Source: Eopsaltria australis (taxonomy: Eukaryota > Chordata > Aves > Passeriformes > Petroicidae). From it: a DNA stretch of 64,000 nucleotides. This document shows positions 20,346-32,825 of this stretch, piece by piece. Position numbers and translations under genes: made by a program. Where the stretch lies: assembly GCA_034509425.1 (NCBI GenBank), contig JAVTVJ010000439.1, forward strand, positions 310,001 to 374,000, given 5' to 3'. Numbering within the stretch: the first letter of the stretch is position 1; every line of letters begins with the position of its first letter. The notes under the pieces were generated by a model. It was not told where the DNA came from. It was given only the letters and a program-made list of their open reading frames with translations, and did not search any database.

Positions 20346-23300
20346 AGCTTCTTTCTCTTTTGCTTTGGACTTCACTCGTTTAGCTGAGGCGAAAGCAGAA
20401 AACTGCTTTTCCTTCCCCAGTGTGCGCCTCCCTGGCAGCAGCTCCATGCCTGATCCAGCTCAGCGCTGTGTACGCCGAATTTGGGGTAATATCTTGCATT
20501 TCCACTGCACGCCCTCCTGCGAGCTGGGCTGTTCTGGGAGTTCAGGCTACTGCCGTGTCCTGCTCCTTTTCAGGATATGCTGCTGCTGCACCCCATTTCT
20601 GAGCAAGGAACAACAGCCCCTGTCCAGTTCTGTCTTGTCCCTTACAGGGAGGGAAGTGCAACTGGGAGCTTGAATCAACGCCTTGAATGTCAGATAGGGT
20701 TGGAGCTGCTCGAGTTTGGCACAGGCTGATCAGAAATGCTTGGAAGATCAACGGTTACAGTCACGCAGGGGTTTATCACTGTTTGCTGTGCCAGCCCTTG
20801 CGCAACAGCAGTGGTGAAATTGGGGTGAGGAGTTGCTGCTAAGCAGTTAGGGAAGAAAAAAGTTTCCTTTACCTTTCTGCTTCCCCCTCGCTGGGTTAGT
20901 GGTTTGAGGTTCAGTTGCTGATGGCTTCCCTTGTGTCCCATGAAAGTTTGGCTTGTTTTGCTGCCCCCTTCCTCTGAGCAGTCTGTGCCTGCCTGAGACC
21001 CAGCTCCTGCCAGGCCAACACGATCAAAACGGATCAGTCTGTGAGATGGGGGAGCCTGGGGGCTCTGGCAGTTGCACAAAAATCCCCTTTCTTACCAAAG
21101 GCAAGCCCAAAATTGTGCATTGAGGGGTTGTGGGAGGAAGGCCTTGTCTCACAAGGCGTGGAGCCAAGACGCCACTGTTGCTGTGAGTTATCATAAGTGG
21201 CTGCTCCTTTGATTTGGGGTAAAATCAGTACTTTTGGACTTTTAGAGTGAAACGGCTGGCCTCTGTGCTGTTTTATGGCCAGGCAAACTTAGGATAATGA
21301 TTCTGGCTGTGTCCCAGCTGGTTAAAGTTCAATGTCCAGCTTGTGGTGCTAGTTAAGTAAATTAGGCAGTGTCTGGGGTAATACCACAATGCTTGTGCAA
21401 GCTGGCTTCAAGGAATGGAGCAGCAGCTCAGAGTCTCTGCCCAAGAGCTGCATGGTCTGAGCTGTCAGAGGGGGCAGCTGCTGTTCGTAATGGATAGGTC
21501 TGTGTTTGCTTGTTGGAGCTCTCAGGAGGGAGCAGCGTTATCTCTGAGAGCAGAGCTGAGGCTTCCCTTGCACAGCAGGGATGTGTGGGAGACTACACTG
21601 ACTCCAGGGTTTGGTTCTGCTGGACAAGTCTCTCTTGCTTAACTGTGCCAGAAATCCATGGCACTGAGGGCTTGGGTACTGGGTGAGGCTCCTCGCTTGG
21701 CATCCACCTTCACACTCATCCCTGCCTTGCCAGGACAGCAGCTCCTTGTGTGACAGATGTAAACCTGGGGGTGGGAGGGGGGATTAGGAGGGGAAAAATT
21801 GTTCTCTCATTTTTTTTGTTTTTAATTAAACCTGGATTGGTGTGCTTACCCACAGCACTTGTCCCCGGGCAGCTGCAGGAGCAGAGTTCCCCATCCTGGA
21901 GTGGACACTGAGGTGACCAACCTCAGAGGCTGTGGGGCTGTGACAGCTTGAGGGAGTGGGGCTGGCACAGGGCTTGAGGCTTTAGAGCTGTAAGCTGCTT
22001 GGGGAGAGCTGGCTTTGAGTTTATACAACACCTCTGAAGGCAGGTGTCTCTGTTAGAAGTGAAAATACAGGTACTGCCCTATGTCCTGCTGCCCCAGCGA
22101 GGACTGAGCAAACTTGGGGCTTTGCTCTGTATTTATCTCCTGCTTTTAGCTGAAGTTCTTTTCTCTCTAACCTTGGAAACTTAGGTTGGACTGGCCAGTC
22201 CCTGTGTGCTGCTGATACTGCTCCCTGTGTGTCCCCTTGTTGGCTTCTGTAATGCTGGGTCTTCAGGCCCTTGGGTTGGCTGAGGAAATGCTGTGGTCGC
22301 TGCCCACTTCCCCCATTCGAGGGTCCTCAGCTGTGCTGTGGCTCAGTGCCTTGGTTTTGTTTGGTGAACTTTTGGTAAACAACCTGAAATGTAACTTTTT
22401 TTGCATGAGGTGCTGCTCCTCAGTGCTCTGCTTCTCACCAGGGTTCGCCCTGCGCCTGTTTTTAAAAGTGGATGTTTTGTGGTTGGTTTTGCCCCTGGTC
22501 TGGCTGGGATTGGAGCTGAGGAGGGAGAGGTGGGAGTCGCTGTAAGACAAGGGCTGTGACAGCACCAGTTTGGACTCACTTAAAGTGCTGCTTCACCTCT
22601 AATCATTGATAAATGGTTGGGCTGGGACCCTTGCGAGCTCTTCCTGCTTCATTACAGTGGAGCTGCTGATGCTGAGGCTTTCCCCATCCCTTTAGGGTAC
22701 CCAGCTGCTCCAAGAAGCTGTCCCTACAGAAATGAGGGCACAGAGAAGAAACTGCCTCTTCCCGGGTCGAAACAAGTCTTTTGGGAACACTGGTACTGCC
22801 CATGTCCTGCCAGCCTCTGCACAGCTTTGCTTGCCCCTTCCTTGGCTGGCCTTGCTTGGCTCTGCCTGCTGGGTGGGTGGCACTGAGCACCTCAGGAGCT
22901 GTTTGGTTTCTGTTGCAGGGGTGCAGCGGTGACCTGCTGCTCTCCCCAGCTTTTGCAGAGTCACGGTGGTTAGTGAGGGCTGGGGATGTAAACTGAGCCC
23001 CTGGTTTTGGAGAACTTCTGTTTTCTTTAAGCTTTTAACCTGCAGAAGCAAGACAAGTGACTAATCCTAGGGGAGTGTGAGCTGTGTTGAACTCCACCTT
23101 TTCAGGTAAACTTGCGTGAGAGCAAGATTTCAGCTGGTTGAAGTGCTGCAGGTGTGGCTTTTTCCACAGCTGCTGAACTGTGGGTTTGCTGCACATGAGG
23201 AAAGAGCTCCAGATCTCTCTAATGTCCAAGAGATAATGTACAACAGCTCTGTGCCTGCATCTCTGGTTGTCTTCAAATCTTCATCATCTGAAGTCTCTGT

Positions 23301-24209
23301 GGCGATACTGGGCCTCTTTAAGTCAATTTAAGCTTTGGATCCCATCCAAAGAAAACAGAGTACACTGAAAATGGGAAGTGCAGAAGGCTGCAGGTCACTG
23401 TCAGAGGGTGGGAAAGTGAGTTGATAATAAACAGAGGCTGATGTGGCAGAGGAGATGGCTTGCAGAAGGAGCACAAGTGCACCCATTCACCCTCAGCCTG
23501 CAGCACCTTCTAGGAGTGTATCTGTGCTATGGATGACAGGGCAGTGATCCTTCTTAAACTGGACAATGTACAGAGAAAGGCCAGGATGGAGCTGTGGTTA
23601 AAATTTCATCCTCTTCAGCACATGCTGCCAGGCTCACCCACCTTCCAAGTTTTGCTGGACTCTCCTATAGGCAGCTTTACATTCTGTTTTGGAAAACATT
23701 TTTTATTATTCACAGGAACAGCTGCTGTGCTCTCTGCTTTGGCTGCTGGTGCATCTGTGCTGTTTACTAACGATAGGGTTGGCAGCAAACCCAGCCTTTC
23801 ACTGTGTGGCTTCCTTGGGAGATTTTATCTTGAGGTTGTTTCCTCTTCTTCCTCTGTGGTGTTGTCTGAAATTCACAGCTTTCCGGCAGGAGAGCTTTCA
23901 TGGAATGCCAGCAACCACCAGTGAGTGTGCTTTGAGCACCCTGAGATTGGACTGTGCTGGTAATTAGCAAGCACATGTCCTTTAATGAGAGGGAGAGTTG
24001 ATTAAAATCCCTTGGCCACAGACCATGGCCGTGCCCTCGCTGGCACAGGGCGTTCCCTCCCTTGCCTGCGGAGTGCTGAGATGCTGTGTCCACGTGCATC
24101 CCTGGACAAAGCTCCTCTTGCATGTGTTCATAATGCCAATTCTGCTGGGGAAAGTGGACAATCTGGAGCCTGCAGTAACAGCATTCCTCTGTCTCTCTTT
24201 GATTTGCAG
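20346..24209 (+). other. RPIA: RPIA intron 1, remainder
   Basis: Sequence after the minisatellite up to exon 2. I see no further gene or recognised repeat; the open frames of 60-131 codons have no family I recognise. Confidence 0.75.
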
Positions 24210-24270
24210 AACAATCAAGTTCTTGGGATCGGAAGCGGATCTACGATCGTACACGCGGTGCAAAGATTAG
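24210..24270 (+). CDS. RPIA: RPIA coding exon 2, phosphate-binding loop
   Basis: 61 bases, residues 62-81 plus one base. Acceptor TTTGCAG at 24203-24209, donor GTAGGG at 24271. Translates N-N-Q-V-L-G-I-G-S-G-S-T-I-V-H-A-V-Q-R-L. G-I-G-S-G-S-T (67-73) is the conserved phosphate-binding loop of ribose-5-phosphate isomerase A. Confidence 0.97.
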
Positions 24271-26282
24271 GTAGGGTGCTCCCCTTCCTGTCCCTCCCAC
24301 CACAAGAAGTCCCCTTTTCCATCTGCCCTGACTACTTGAAAAAAACCCCAAATCACCTGTGTGCTGACTTAAAGCTGGTGCCTCGAGTCTGTTCACCAAC
24401 TGCTGTGTCCTGCTTGAAGCTGAAGGTTAAAACTGGGCGTGGGGCTCCCAATTTATTGCCCGAGAATCCTGAGGAGGTAATGATTTGCCACCTGTTCTCC
24501 CCACACAGCCAGGAAAAGCTCTCCACTGGCACCCACCACAAACTGGAGCTGAACACCTTGGTCTGGTTCCAGCTTTGCCCAGCTCTGCCCAGTGCTGACT
24601 TGCTGTGTGGCTCAGGGCCATGCAGCTGCTCTGCTTCCTTTAACCCGTTTGCCTGTGGCTCATTTTGCTCCTCACATCCACATGATTGACACTGAGGGCC
24701 CTGCTGAGGTGTAATGAAAATGAGGAATGTGAAATCCTGCTGCATTTTATTCATGTACCCCACAGCCAGGTTTACCTGCTTGCTCCAGGTGCAGGGGTTT
24801 GCTCAGGGCGTGATTCAGAAAATTTCAGCAGAATATTCAAGTGAGGCAAATGCAGTTTTGCAAAGTGAGTGTGAGGGTAATTATTGTCACGGCTCATTAC
24901 AGAGGGGTGCAGAGGTTTAAAGTTCCTTTGCAGGGCACTCTCAGCTCTAGATCTGCTTGTGGAGGTGCTGAACTTCGGATGTGCTTGGATGCAGAGCAGA
25001 GCAGCTCTTGGGGGTCGTGGTGGGTTGGGAGTGCAGGATCAGCCCTGTTGTTCTTGGGGGTCTTGGTTGGATACAGAATCATTAAGGTTGGAAAACACCT
25101 CCAAGATCCTCAAATCCAGCCCAGCACCACTGTGTTCACCACAAAACCATATCCCCAAGTGCTGCAGGTATGGAGATTCCACCACTTTCCTGGGCAGCAG
25201 AGTTCAGTGTGTCCCACCTGGGTGGCTCTGCCTGTCTGGGGAGTCCCCTGGTGACCTCCAGCTCCCTTGGGCAGAGCTGTCCTGCAGCCCAGAGCAGAGT
25301 TCTGAGCACAGCCCTTCACTGTGCAGGGACACAGCAGGGCTGGGGCTGTCCCTTGTCACCCAGCTGGCCCCACACTGTGTGTGTGATGCACTTCATTGTC
25401 TGGGAGCTGCTGTTCAGCCTTCTGGGCTTGGCTCAGTACTGCAACCACTCCCTCCTTGAGCACAGAATCAGTCTCTAAATAAATGGCTATTGTATTTGAA
25501 GAGGAGTGGCTGTTCCAGGCTGAAAATTCTGGCTTTTCACGGCCTCCTGACTGATTTAGAACTGGGATGTGGCTTGTAACAACACCCAGCCTCATGTATT
25601 GCACGTTCAATCTTCCAGCAGCAGCATTTCTTTGGAGCTTGTAGCTCGTGTGCACGAGCTCTTGCTGACTCTTGGGTTGTTGGTTTGTGCCTGAGTATTG
25701 TAATTACTAAAATAACATTTTGTCCATAATGATATCTTAGTAATAGATTTTAGTCATTTGAGGTTAGCCTGGGGGAGGAAATATTTCCTTCCATTTAATG
25801 GAATACTGTACTTTATTAGTCCTTTCCCTGCCATATATTTAAATGTTCTGTAATAAATTAATGTGATGTCCCCAGGGCAACAAGCCAGCAAACCTCTCAG
25901 ACAGCTGCTGGAGCTCTGTGTTTACATGGAGAGCAGCAAAATCCTGTCTAATGGAGTGAGAGAGGGGATGGGGCCGATTTCCCAGGTGAGGATTTGCTGA
26001 TGGAGCTCCTCTACTGCTGGAGACATAAAGGTTAATGGCTCATGGTGGCTTGGGCTGGGCCAGAGTGGGTGTTTAAACCTTTCTGACTATTGAAACTGAG
26101 CCTCAGCCTATGGAGGGGGGCACCTGTTTGCCTTTTGAGCGTGACTGAGTTATTTGCAAACCAAGCAAGTAATTGCAGTGAATCAGAGGGGCTGCTCTGA
26201 GCTGAGGTTTCTTAAAGTGAAAGTTGCTGTGTTTTTACCTTGTGCAATGAACAAACCAAGGCTTCTGCTTTTTTTCCTGCAG
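24271..26282 (+). other. RPIA: RPIA intron 2
   Basis: Bounded by GTAGGG and TCCTGCAG. Contains one reverse CR1 fragment; nothing else recognised. Confidence 0.85.
25073..25205 (-). mobile_element. CR1 LINE fragment in RPIA intron 2
   Basis: Reverse-strand CR1 words: CAGAATCATTAAGGTTGGAA, AACACCTCCAAGATCCTCAA, CCAGCCCAGCACCACTGTGT, then the CCAAGTGCTGC segment. Older and more divergent than others here. Confidence 0.8.
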
Positions 26283-26338
26283 CTGAGCGAGTTAAAGAGG
26301 AGAACCTGACAATTGTCTGCATCCCCACATCCTTTCAG
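26283..26338 (+). CDS. RPIA: RPIA coding exon 3
   Basis: 56 bases completing codon 82 to residue 100. Acceptor TCCTGCAG, donor GTAAAC. Reads A-E-R-V-K-E-E-N-L-T-I-V-C-I-P-T-S-F-Q, ending in the family's conserved P-T-S-F-Q. Confidence 0.97.
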
Positions 26339-29300
26339 GTAAACACTTCCCTCCTTTGCTTCCTGCCAGTCCAAAACCCTCCTGCAGGGGATCTCCCCCT
26401 GGGCTGTGGGAGGCCACCTTGCCTGCTTCACAGTGGTGTGAAGGAACCAAAAGCACCAGTGAAAGCTGGTGTGGTGCAGCCTGCAGACAGACCTCACAAA
26501 GAAGGTGATGGTGCTGTGCTACCCTGAGCTGAGCTCAGTGCTGGGAGGTGTGTTTTGAGCCAGTGTGGTGAGGGTGGTTGTGTCAGGGTTGGTGCGTGGC
26601 TTTCTCTGGATCCCACTCGCAGGAAAAGGCTCCTTGGTGGTGAACCAGACTCACAGTGCAAAGCTCACTGGAAACACTTTGTCTCCTCTGAGTCTGGGGC
26701 AGCCCTGACAGCTGTAAAGAATAATAGCAAGCTCTTGTGTTTGCAGCAGGAGCTTCAAATGCATCAGCTGGATTTGATAAGAAGTTGCAGAAGAGAAATT
26801 GGCTTAACCTCTCGTTTGCTGTGCAGCCTTAGCAGGAATTGGCTCATACCAAGCTGGATGTTGAGAGGGCTGGAGGGAGAGGGAGAACCTGGCTTGATGG
26901 TGGAATACAGAGCTGCTGGGGAAGCTTCTGAGCATCTCCCATGCCTTTGGCAACTGGCTTTGGTCTCTTTGCCTCTGCTCCCTGAGGTGGGAACCTCCCT
27001 TTTGGGCAGGCAGAGGTGACATGGTGGAGGTCACCTGAGGGGTTTTCAAGGCTGGGTGGCAATACTCCAGTCAAGGAATTGGGCAGGTGTCCTTCTCATG
27101 GTCCTGGTATGGACCTGGGGACTGTACTTTTGTCACAGCTTGTCACCATGAGGGCAGTCAGGGGTGTGGCAGACAGAGCCTGTCCTGTGAGGTTTCCCGG
27201 GACTGGGTGGGTATAGCCCTGAGCAGCCTGGGAGCTGACCCTGCTTTGACCTGGAGGCTGGGTAGAGACCAACCTGAATTATCCTAAAATCTCATGGAAA
27301 CCTTACATCTTCTTCCTCTGCAGTTGTTTAAGTGTGGGGGTGACAGGGCAGGCTCTCTCTTCCCAGCTGTTACAAACAACTGGGGTGTAATGCAAGGTGC
27401 TGCAAAGGCCAGAAAGTAAAACAAAATAAATAAATTAACCTATATAAGTACTTCTGTTGCTTATACAGAATGTGGTGAGAGTCTGTCTTTGGTCTGTCTC
27501 AAATGATTCCCACCCTGAAATGCCATGTTCCCTTTGAATCTAGAAGTGCTCTGAGTTCAGTCATTAGTTTTTAAAGAAAATATTAATGAAGCTTTTGTAG
27601 TGAGTGTGGTCTGGAGCCTGTCCTGCCTTGAAGTGTTGTCATAGTTCATTTAACACCACTGGGTTTCTTACCAGTAGTACAAAAAGGTTGCTGTTGGAGG
27701 GACTAGAGAGATTGTACACCTGCAGGAGCCAAAATTCCCCACATGGGGCTGCCTTGTATCTCCTGCAGTCCCCTTAGACCTCAACCAATTCCGAGTGGAG
27801 CGTTCCCAGGCCAGCAAAACAGCATTTTATTTTCACTATGTGCAGGTGTAGATGGCTGCCTGAGGTCACTGGCAAGGACGAGTTGGTTTCAGTGGGCTTT
27901 TTTACTCCTCCCTTCCCTGTTGTCAGGTCATTAATCCATCACCATCAGTAAAGCTAGAGCAGGGTAAGTATCTGTGCCCTGGTGTTTGCGTTGTTTTCAC
28001 AACTGGGACTGCTCCTGGCAAGTGCTGTGCAGTGACCACCACTTCTGCCCCAGTTATGGGAGCTCTGCTTTTGATTCCCACTGCTCCCATCGCCTTGCAA
28101 GCAGAGCCTGGAGAGAGCCAGGCCACCTTTTTGCCACACTGCTGACTCTAAGCCTGTTCAGGGTCTGGCCTGCATGTACAGCACAGTGTTTTTCAATGCT
28201 TTCAACTTCCCAGATCCCCAACATCTCCTTTTGTGGACACCACGTGATGAGTGCCAACCCACTGATTTTTATTCCTATTATTTTGGGAGTCCTTAGGGCC
28301 CCACAGCCCGTGGGTGTTAAAACTGCATGCTATGAAATGCCATGATAAACTATTCAAATCAAATCTCATTCCCAGGAGTGCCACCTGCTAACTCTAACGT
28401 TTCTGGGATGCCAGTACCTGTGACTGATGCACTTCGTTGGTTTCAGTGGGTAGAATTCAGGGGAGCCAGCTGATCCAGGCTGTTGCATTGGGATTTCTTG
28501 GTCTAGCTGCAGCATGGTGGCAAGTTTGGACTTGAGCAGAGCCTGTTCAAGGAAGGAATCTCACTTGACTGATGATTTGTAACATAGGAAATCCAGCCAG
28601 TTAGAGGTTCTGCAGATGACTCCAAGCTGGGTGGGAGTGTTGATCTGCTAGAGGGCAGGAAGGCTCTGGACAGGCTGGATGGATGGACCAAGGCCAGTGG
28701 TCTGAGGTTCAACAAGTGCTGGTCCTGCACTTTGGCCTCAACAACCCCTGCAGAACTGCAGGCCATGGGCAGAGTGGCTGGAAAGTGGCCCAGCAGAAAA
28801 GGACCTGGGGGTGCTGGTCAGCAGTGGCTGGACATGAGCCAGGTGTGCCCAGGTGGCCAAGGAGGCCAATGGCACCTGGCCTGGGTCAGCAATGGTGTGG
28901 CCACAGGACCAGGGCAGGGATTGTCCCCTGTGCTGGGCACTGGTGAGGCCACACTCGAATCCTGTGTTCAGTTTTGTGCCTCTCTTGACAGGAAAGGCAC
29001 TGAGGGGCTGGAGCATGTCCAGAGAAGGGAACAGAGCTGGGGAAGGGTCTGGATCACAAGTCTCATGAGGAAGCAGCTGAGGGAGAAGAAGAATCTCAGG
29101 GGGGACCTCCTCACTCTCCAGAATTCCCTGACAGGAGGGTGCAGCCAGGTGGGGGGTTGGTCTCTCCTTCCAGGTAACAACAGGACAAGAGGAAATGACC
29201 CCAAGTTGTGCCAGGAGAGGTTTAGATTGGATATTAAGGAAAATTGTTTCACTGCGAAGGTGGTTGAGCACTGGCCAGGCTGCCCTGGGGTGTGGTGGAG

Positions 29301-30075
29301 TCACCATCCCCAGAGGGATGTAAAAGCCATGTGCATGTGGCACTTGGGGACACGTTTTAGCCATGGGTTAAGGGCTGGACTCGATGTTACCAAACCTGGC
29401 TAAACAATTCAGTGATTCCCTGTTTGAGCCAGGGGCAGCTCTGGGTGCCCTGTGTTGTGTTGCCACTAGAGGGAAACACACGGCCACTGCAGGAAACTAA
29501 ATCAGAGCTTCCAAGCAGCTGTTTCAGCAGCTTCCCACACTTTTCCCACGAGTTGTGCTTTTGTTTATTTATTTTTTAGCTTGTTTCCAATATGAAAAAT
29601 ACTTCCTTTGTTATTTGCACATTGCTGTAGTGTAAATATTTCATTTCCTTGGCCCCATTTTTCAGTCAGGAAATAAGAAGGGCTGGATGGGTGTGAGGGA
29701 AAATGATGTCCGAGCTGAAACAACAGAGGATTTAAAACTTCCTTATCTGCTCTAGTGCTTAGATACAAGTGATTCCCATCAAACTGATGAGGCTTCCTGC
29801 TATGTAGTATGGAGAGACCCAAACCCAGGAGTCCTGTTGCACCATCTGAGCATTTTAGTTTAAATCAGCAGCAGGATTTCCTTTTGATTAAACTGCTCTG
29901 GTCTGGAAACATCATTTTCTCCTTACTGTGTGTTCCTGCTGCAGCTTCTCCACCAGCTCAGAGTGGAGCAGTGGAGCTGTCCCAGGGAGGCTCCATCCTT
30001 GCTGCAGCCAGGGAATGACACCAGGAGTGTTTTCCTTTCCTGGTAAATGGTGTTTGTTGTCTTCTTGGTGCACAG
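26339..30075 (+). other. RPIA: RPIA intron 3
   Basis: Bounded by GTAAAC and GTGCACAG. About a quarter of it is a CR1 copy; no other gene is seen. Confidence 0.85.
28505..29415 (+). mobile_element. CR1 LINE copy, ORF2 end plus 3' UTR, in RPIA intron 3
   Basis: About 0.9 kb in sense orientation. Decayed reverse-transcriptase C-terminal segment (GACTCCAAGCTGGGTGGGAG, CAGGAAGGCTCTGGACAGGC) leads into GGGGCTGGAGCATGTCCAGA, TTTAGATTGGATATTAAGGA and GGACTCGATG. Frames are broken, so it is inactive. Confidence 0.92.
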
Positions 30076-30135
30076 GCCCGGCAGCTGATCCTGCAGAATG
30101 GCTTAACACTGAGTGACTTGGACCGAAATCCAGAG
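30076..30135 (+). CDS. RPIA: RPIA coding exon 4
   Basis: 60 bases, residues 101-120, phase 0 at both ends. Acceptor GTGCACAG, donor GTAAGT. Reads A-R-Q-L-I-L-Q-N-G-L-T-L-S-D-L-D-R-N-P-E. Confidence 0.97.
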
Positions 30136-30980
30136 GTAAGTGGGGCCATGGAGGTGAGACCTCACCTGGCCTTCCTCTCACCTGGTCCTTCAGAAGGCAT
30201 CCAGGCTCCTTTGTCCTCCCCTGAGCTTGAGTTTGGGCAGCCGCACTGCAGAACATGAGTGAGAACTGGAGTTGGGACAACAGGAAAGGGCTTCAAGTTG
30301 TGCCACAGGAGGTTTAGATTGGATATTAGGAAAAATTTCTTCACTGAAAGGTTGGAAAGCTGCCCAGGGCAGTGGTGGAATCAACATCCCTGGAAGTGTT
30401 CATAAACATGGAGATGTGATGCTTAGGGACATGGTTTAGTGGGGACCTGGCAGGGTTTGGATGGTTGGACTTAATGATCTTAGAGGTCTTTTCTAACCTT
30501 ACTGATTCATTTTAACAGGCTTAGTTTATTTCTCCCCCAAGTTCTGTCTAAGTTCTTGTCCCTTTAGATGGCAAGGAGGCTGCTGGGTTGTGTTGCCTCC
30601 AGGTGCTTGGCATCTCATCCTAGATGAGGCTTGAGACAGGGATATTGCTGAAAGTCTAGGATTTTTCCTGGGAAAATCTTGCATGCTGGTCCTTGAACAA
30701 CACCAGAGGCTAAAGAGATGTGCCTTGCAGGCCAGCAGTTGGGTTGGGTTTCTGCTCCTCTCCCATGCCTGTGGTTGTTAGAGGGGCTTGGCTGGTCTCA
30801 GGGTGTCCTTGGGTGGCCCATCAGACACGTGTCTCTGGTCAGGCTGGCACCAGGGTGCTCCCAGCTCTGGTGACATTTGTGGCTGCTGCTTGGGACACTC
30901 CACCCCCGAGCTGCACTAGGAGCAGGGCCTGGATGCTGCACAGGAGGGGTTTCCACATCAATTTTCTCCTCTTCCCACAG
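30136..30980 (+). other. RPIA: RPIA intron 4
   Basis: Bounded by GTAAGT and TTCCCACAG. Contains one CR1 fragment. Confidence 0.85.
30255..30512 (+). mobile_element. CR1 LINE 3' fragment in RPIA intron 4
   Basis: AAGTTGTGCCACAGGAGGTT, TAGATTGGATATTAGGAAAA, ATTTCTTCACTGAAAGGTTG, CATCCCTGGAAGTGTTCATA, GCTTAGGGACATGGTTTAGT and TTGGACTTAATGATCTTAGA in order. Confidence 0.95.
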
Positions 30981-31045
30981 CTTGATGTTGCCATCGATGG
31001 AGCAGATGAGGTGGACACCGACCTCAACCTTATCAAAGGTGGCGG
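30981..31045 (+). CDS. RPIA: RPIA coding exon 5, catalytic aspartates and lysine
   Basis: 65 bases, residues 121-141 plus two bases. Acceptor TTCCCACAG, donor GTGAGC. Contains D126-G-A-D129-E and K139-G-G-G. Their spacing matches Asp81, Asp84 and Lys94 of the E. coli RpiA active site. Confidence 0.97.
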
Positions 31046-31381
31046 GTGAGCCTTGCTGTCCCTCTGTCGGTCTGTCTGTCCCTGTGCTGGTGGGGGGGCT
31101 CTGAGCATCCCTGTGTGGCTGTGGGTGTCCCTGGGGTGGGCTGGAGAGGATCCTGTGCAGGGCTGTGTGTGCACCCACAGTGGGAGATGGCTCCTGGCCA
31201 AGGCTGCCAGGGACAAGGGGCACAAAGGGAGGGGTGAGGATAAGGAGGGTAAGGTGTGGGGCGATGCCAGCACCAAAACCAGCAAGAACATGTTGGAGGG
31301 GACTGGAGTTCAAGGCCATTAGGCACAGTGAGGAGCAGTCTGATGTTTTCTGGCTTTGTTTTTATTTTTTCCCCCTTGCAG
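31046..31381 (+). other. RPIA: RPIA intron 5
   Basis: Short intron from GTGAGC to CCCTTGCAG with a clear T/C tract before the acceptor. Nothing else seen. Confidence 0.85.
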
Positions 31382-31450
31382 TGGCTGCTTGACACAGGAG
31401 AAGATAGTTGCAGGATTTGCAAAGTGCTTCATTGTTATTGCTGATTACAG
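31382..31450 (+). CDS. RPIA: RPIA coding exon 6, catalytic glutamate
   Basis: 69 bases. Acceptor CCCTTGCAG, donor GTGAAG. Reads [24 protein letters not shown]148 lies nine residues after K139, as Glu103 (the catalytic base) follows Lys94 in E. coli RpiA. Confidence 0.97.
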
Positions 31451-31957
31451 GTGAAGATATTACTGTTCATTTTACCTTTTTCCTCCACGGGAGGTTTCGG
31501 ATGGTGCTGTGTTAGGCCATTATTGTCATTCCAGTGGATACAGGAGAGCAGGAATGGGTGGAAATGACCCTGGCTCCCAGTACTTCAGCAATTCAATTTA
31601 TCTTTTTTTCTTAATTTTCAACTCAGCAGGCCTGCTTGGGAGTCAGCAGAGCTTGTGGGGACGTGCCAGTTCTGCTCTTTCAGCTCAGTGATTGTCAGCA
31701 TGGGATAAATTTTCCAGCCATGGGGCTGTGGAAAAAACAACTCCTGTTCTGCTTGTCCAAAACATGTCAAAATAAGGCTTCTGAGTGGACAGAGAATTGT
31801 GCATGAAACTGGGTCTTGCTGCACATGGGCACTCATGGACTGACCCTGTGTCCTCCTGAGCCTTGTGCCTGAGGGGTTTGCAAAGATCCTGGGGTGATGT
31901 TAATGGTGTCAGCAGTGTAATGTCCAACACTAATCCCACCTCAAACTGTGCCCTCAG
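31451..31957 (+). other. RPIA: RPIA intron 6
   Basis: GTGAAG to TGCCCTCAG; no internal feature recognised. Confidence 0.85.
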
Positions 31958-32099
31958 GAAAAAATCTGACAGGCTTGGGGAGCAGTGGAAGAAGGGAGTT
32001 CCCATTGAGGTCATCCCCATGGCTTATGTCCCCGTCACCAGAGCCCTGACCAAAAAGTTTGGCGGCGTGGTGGAGCTGCGGATGGCTGTTAACAAAGCA
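31958..32099 (+). CDS. RPIA: RPIA coding exon 7
   Basis: 142 bases, residues 165-212. Acceptor TGCCCTCAG, donor GTGAGT directly after AAA-GCA. Contains [11 protein letters not shown] and [14 protein letters not shown], core segments of the family. Confidence 0.97.
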
Positions 32100-32599
32100 G
32101 TGAGTGTCCCTGGCAGCCCTGCTTCCCCTGAGGAACCCCCTGAACGTGGCCAAAGGGAGCACCAGAGGTCTGGCCCTTCATCTAATGAAATCTGGGCTTT
32201 CACTCCCACGGGTGGCATCTTGTGTAATTCCTCCTAATTACAGTTTGGTCGCTGAATTGAGTGTTCAGGTGTTCAGGCTGCTCATTGAAAGCCTCTCTGG
32301 CTGTGACCCCTAGAGAAGCATCCCAGAGCAGGGAGCAGAGGGATTGCCAGCCTGGGTCTGACCTGCTGCTCTGGGGGTGTTGTGGGGGCTGCAGGGCAGT
32401 CTGAGCTGTCAGGGAGGGTCTCAGGTGTGAGGTGATGCTTTCACTGACAGGGTTTATTGTGGGAACTGCCCCAATTTACTTGAATGATGACTCTAAACCA
32501 TGGCAGTGGGGACAGCTGGTCCCAGTGAGGGCTGTGACAGTCCCTGGCTGGGATCAGGAGACACAGGGCTCATGCCATGACAGCTGGGTTTGCTTCCAG
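32100..32599 (+). other. RPIA: RPIA intron 7
   Basis: GTGAGT to TGCTTCCAG; no internal feature recognised. Confidence 0.85.
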
Positions 32600-32699
32600 G
32601 GCCCTGTGGTGACAGACAACGGGAACTTCATCCTGGACTGGAAGTTTGACAAGGTTCACGAGTGGCGTGAAGTGAACACTGCTATAAAAATGATACCAG
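32600..32699 (+). CDS. RPIA: RPIA coding exon 8
   Basis: 100 bases, residues 213-245 plus one base. Acceptor TGCTTCCAG, donor GTGATG. Reads [17 protein letters not shown], then N-T-A-I-K-M-I-P. The T-D-N-G-N segment is the conserved substrate-side loop of RpiA enzymes. Confidence 0.97.
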
Positions 32700-32798
32700 G
32701 TGATGTCTGGGATTTTTTTAAAACCACAAAAGCTGGCTGAGGCTTGGTGTGTGATAAATAACCTGGCCTGTGGCAGCTCTGCCCTGGGCATGAGGAAA

Positions 32799-32825
32799 TG
32801 TGTGTGTGTGTGTGTGTGTGTGTGT
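32799..32825. repeat. (TG)13 microsatellite
   Basis: Uninterrupted TG dinucleotides, about 13 copies, in RPIA intron 8. Confidence 0.95.

Noticed and set aside
28505..29415. Possible protein gene from the 223-codon frame overlapping this region
   Set aside because: It is decayed CR1 LINE sequence.
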